Source: Candidatus Deianiraea vastatrix (GTDB lineage: Bacteria; Pseudomonadota; Alphaproteobacteria; Rickettsiales; Deianiraeaceae). From it: a stretch of 64,000 nt of DNA. A program made the translations under genes and the position numbers. This document shows positions 63,001-64,000 of the stretch, piece by piece; within the stretch, counting starts at the first letter, position 1, and every line of letters starts with the position of its first letter. The DNA lies in contig NZ_CP029077.1 of the NCBI RefSeq assembly GCF_007993655.1, forward strand, positions 366,744 to 430,743, given 5' to 3'. Under the pieces are notes generated by a model. The model had not been told where the DNA came from. It saw only the letters and a program-made list of their open reading frames with translations, and searched no databases.

Positions 63001-63288
63001 ATGTCTGGTAATAATGGAAATCTTGACAGTGACAACTCTGTTGTAGTTAACATTGCTGATTGGTCTTTAAATAAGGTTGCCAATGGCACAAAAACTTCAT
63101 CTAGGTCTAGCTGTGTTAATATAGAAAATAAAGATTGCAATTCTGGGGGGCGAGGTAAATTAATTCAATTTAATAGTAAAAATAGCAAAACTACTGAATG
63201 CAATAAGTTAAATCTTTTTCATTCTAGTAAGAGTTTTAGTAGTATTTCATCTCTTAAAAAGGGTAGCAAGAAAAATGATTCAAAGTAA
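63001..63288 (+). CDS. Unknown low-complexity protein
   Basis: A 95-residue protein rich in Ser, Asn and Lys (for example S-S-K-S-F-S-S-I-S-S-L-K-K-G-S-K-K). It has three cysteines, no membrane span and no recognised domain. It follows the unknown gene behind rpoA by 51 nt and has a long T run in its leader. The composition suggests a disordered protein; whether it is truly expressed is uncertain. It converges on grpE. Confidence 0.4.
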   Translation: MSGNNGNLDSDNSVVVNIADWSLNKVANGTKTSSRSSCVNIENKDCNSGGRGKLIQFNSKNSKTTECNKLNLFHSSKSFSSISSLKKGSKKNDSK

Positions 63289-63344
63289 AAGAAGTATAAT
63301 ATTTTTTAAAGCTTTATAAATTTTTGGCTTGTGTAACCGTTGGT

Positions 63345-63887
63345 CTAGAATCCAACTATAACATTTGCTGGTTTGATGATTCTATCATGTATCATGTATC
63401 CACTTGATAAAACATTTATTATGACACCTTTTTGATTTTCATCTTCAACCTTGACTTGTGACACAGCCTCATGTTTCTCTGGGTCGAATTTTTCGCCAAT
63501 TGGGTTTATCCTTTTGACATTATTTTTTTCCAAGAATTTTGATACATCTATTAATATTATATTTATTGCGTTGTAAAAGTTTTTTAAATCTGGGTTATTT
63601 TCAAGATTTTCACTATTGATATTTGAGATTGAAAGATATAAATTGTCTAAAACTAGTGCTAAATCTTTTATAACAGATGTAAGTGCGAATTTAACTGAGT
63701 TATCTTTATCGGTCATGAGTCGCTTTCTTGTATTTTCTGTTTCTGCAATTGCACGCAGTAAAGAGTCTTTTAGATCTGCGTTTTCTTGTTTTAAAGCTTG
63801 CATTTCAGATTCAATATTTGAGTTTGTTTCATTCCTTTCCTCAGGTTTTCTATCTTTTAGTATCTTGTCAGTAAATTTTTCAGTCAT
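63345..63887 (-). CDS. grpE: GrpE, nucleotide exchange factor of DnaK
   Basis: Releases ADP from DnaK. The 180-residue protein has an acidic N-terminus and a long coiled coil (about 28-70) with R-A-I-A-E-T-E-N-T-R-K-R near 44-55. The C-terminal beta domain has G-E-K-F-D-P-E-K-H-E-A-V near 127-138 and G-Y-M-I-H-D-R-I-I-K-P-A near 162-173. dnaK and dnaJ are not in the window. A vegetative-type promoter lies upstream. Confidence 0.95.
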   Translation of the reverse strand: MTEKFTDKILKDRKPEERNETNSNIESEMQALKQENADLKDSLLRAIAETENTRKRLMTDKDNSVKFALTSVIKDLALVLDNLYLSISNINSENLENNPDLKNFYNAINIILIDVSKFLEKNNVKRINPIGEKFDPEKHEAVSQVKVEDENQKGVIINVLSSGYMIHDRIIKPANVIVGF

Positions 63888-63906
63888 ATAGTAAAATCTT
63901 TATATA

Positions 63907-63934
63907 TATATAATAACAAAATAATATAATTCAA
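63907..63934 (-). promoter_or_regulatory. Promoter for grpE
   Basis: On the minus strand TTGAAT (63934-63929), a 16-nt spacer, then TATATA (63912-63907). The CTTGAA start resembles a sigma-32 -35 element, but no C-rich -10 follows. Confidence 0.4.
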
Positions 63935-63950
63935 GTAAAAAAGTAAAAAA

Positions 63951-64000
63951 TTAACTTTTTACTTTGTCATCTTGTTGTGTAAGTTTTTTTATTTTGCGTG
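63951..64000 (-). CDS. Possible 3' end of a gene running in from the right edge
   Basis: Reading the minus strand from the edge, a frame gives R-K-I-K-K-L-T-Q-Q-D-D-K-V-K-S and a TAA at 63953-63951. It has the same orientation as grpE. The visible part is too short to name; it could also be chance. Confidence 0.25.
   Translation of the reverse strand, partial: RKIKKLTQQDDKVKS

Noticed and set aside
1-64000. CRISPR arrays, insertion sequences or long repeats
   Set aside because: I saw no regularly spaced repeats, transposase motifs or terminal inverted repeats; only short promoter-like repeats were found.

Overview
The window is AT-rich DNA from a bacterium that looks like a reduced, probably host-associated alphaproteobacterium of Rickettsiales or Holosporales type. 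This rests on gene content and style. There is an rpoH-class sigma factor, gatC, an HslU protease ATPase, a split complex I (nuoD alone), an LPS gene (kdsA), a tRNA-His with an encoded G-1 opposite C73, short intergenic gaps, and broken ribosomal operons in which several normally fixed members are missing. I cannot name the species. No insertion sequence, prophage, CRISPR array or rRNA operon was seen.

Layout. 1-4 kb: the 3' end of recF, a terminator, then tyrS, gltA and rpoH. 4.1-15 kb: rplK-rplA-rplJ-rplL-rpoB-rpoC, followed after 5 nt by an adenylate-kinase-like gene whose product begins with a lipoprotein signal. 15-25 kb: envelope and housekeeping genes (pgpA, rseP, a D-amino-acid transaminase, gatC, lepB, rsmD, ftsH), tRNA-Leu(TAA) and tRNA-His(GTG), kdsA, a lone isopropylmalate/citramalate-synthase-family gene and rpmF. 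25-34 kb: a RidA-family gene, folC, nuoD, two GNAT acetyltransferases, rsmH, hslU, then a compact cassette of an alpha/beta hydrolase, a chloramphenicol-phosphotransferase-like kinase and a third GNAT enzyme. 34-36.5 kb: an overlapping bioF-bioC-bioD biotin operon. 36.5-41 kb: a glycosyltransferase, hisS, plsY and a degenerate antiporter-like membrane protein, all on the minus strand. 41-48 kb: a Xer recombinase, a priA with an extra insert, an orphan ZnuA-like binding protein, xth, and a large membrane-anchored metzincin-type protease. 48-52 kb: the RNase P RNA gene, an intact MnhD/NuoN-like antiporter subunit, a class I glutamine amidotransferase and an MFS transporter. 52-62.4 kb: a long S10-spc-alpha ribosomal cluster from rplC to rpoA lacking rpsJ, rpmD, secY, adk and rplQ at their usual positions, then two unknown genes and grpE.

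How it fits together. Most genes serve the core machinery: ribosome, RNA polymerase, tRNA maturation and charging, protein quality control (FtsH, HslU, GrpE, RpoH), phospholipid and LPS synthesis, and respiration. Promoters can be read as A-rich DNA followed by a TTGAC/TTGAT-type -35 and a TATAAT-like -10 at 15-17 nt spacing. Most ribosomal genes have a T-rich stretch directly before ATG and no Shine-Dalgarno motif. I found no unmistakably new multi-gene system. The most unusual items are the lipoprotein adenylate kinase, the metzincin with a buried signal-anchor and many N-x-S/T sites, the PriA insert, the antiporter paralogue lacking its lysine, and the small-molecule-modifying cassette.
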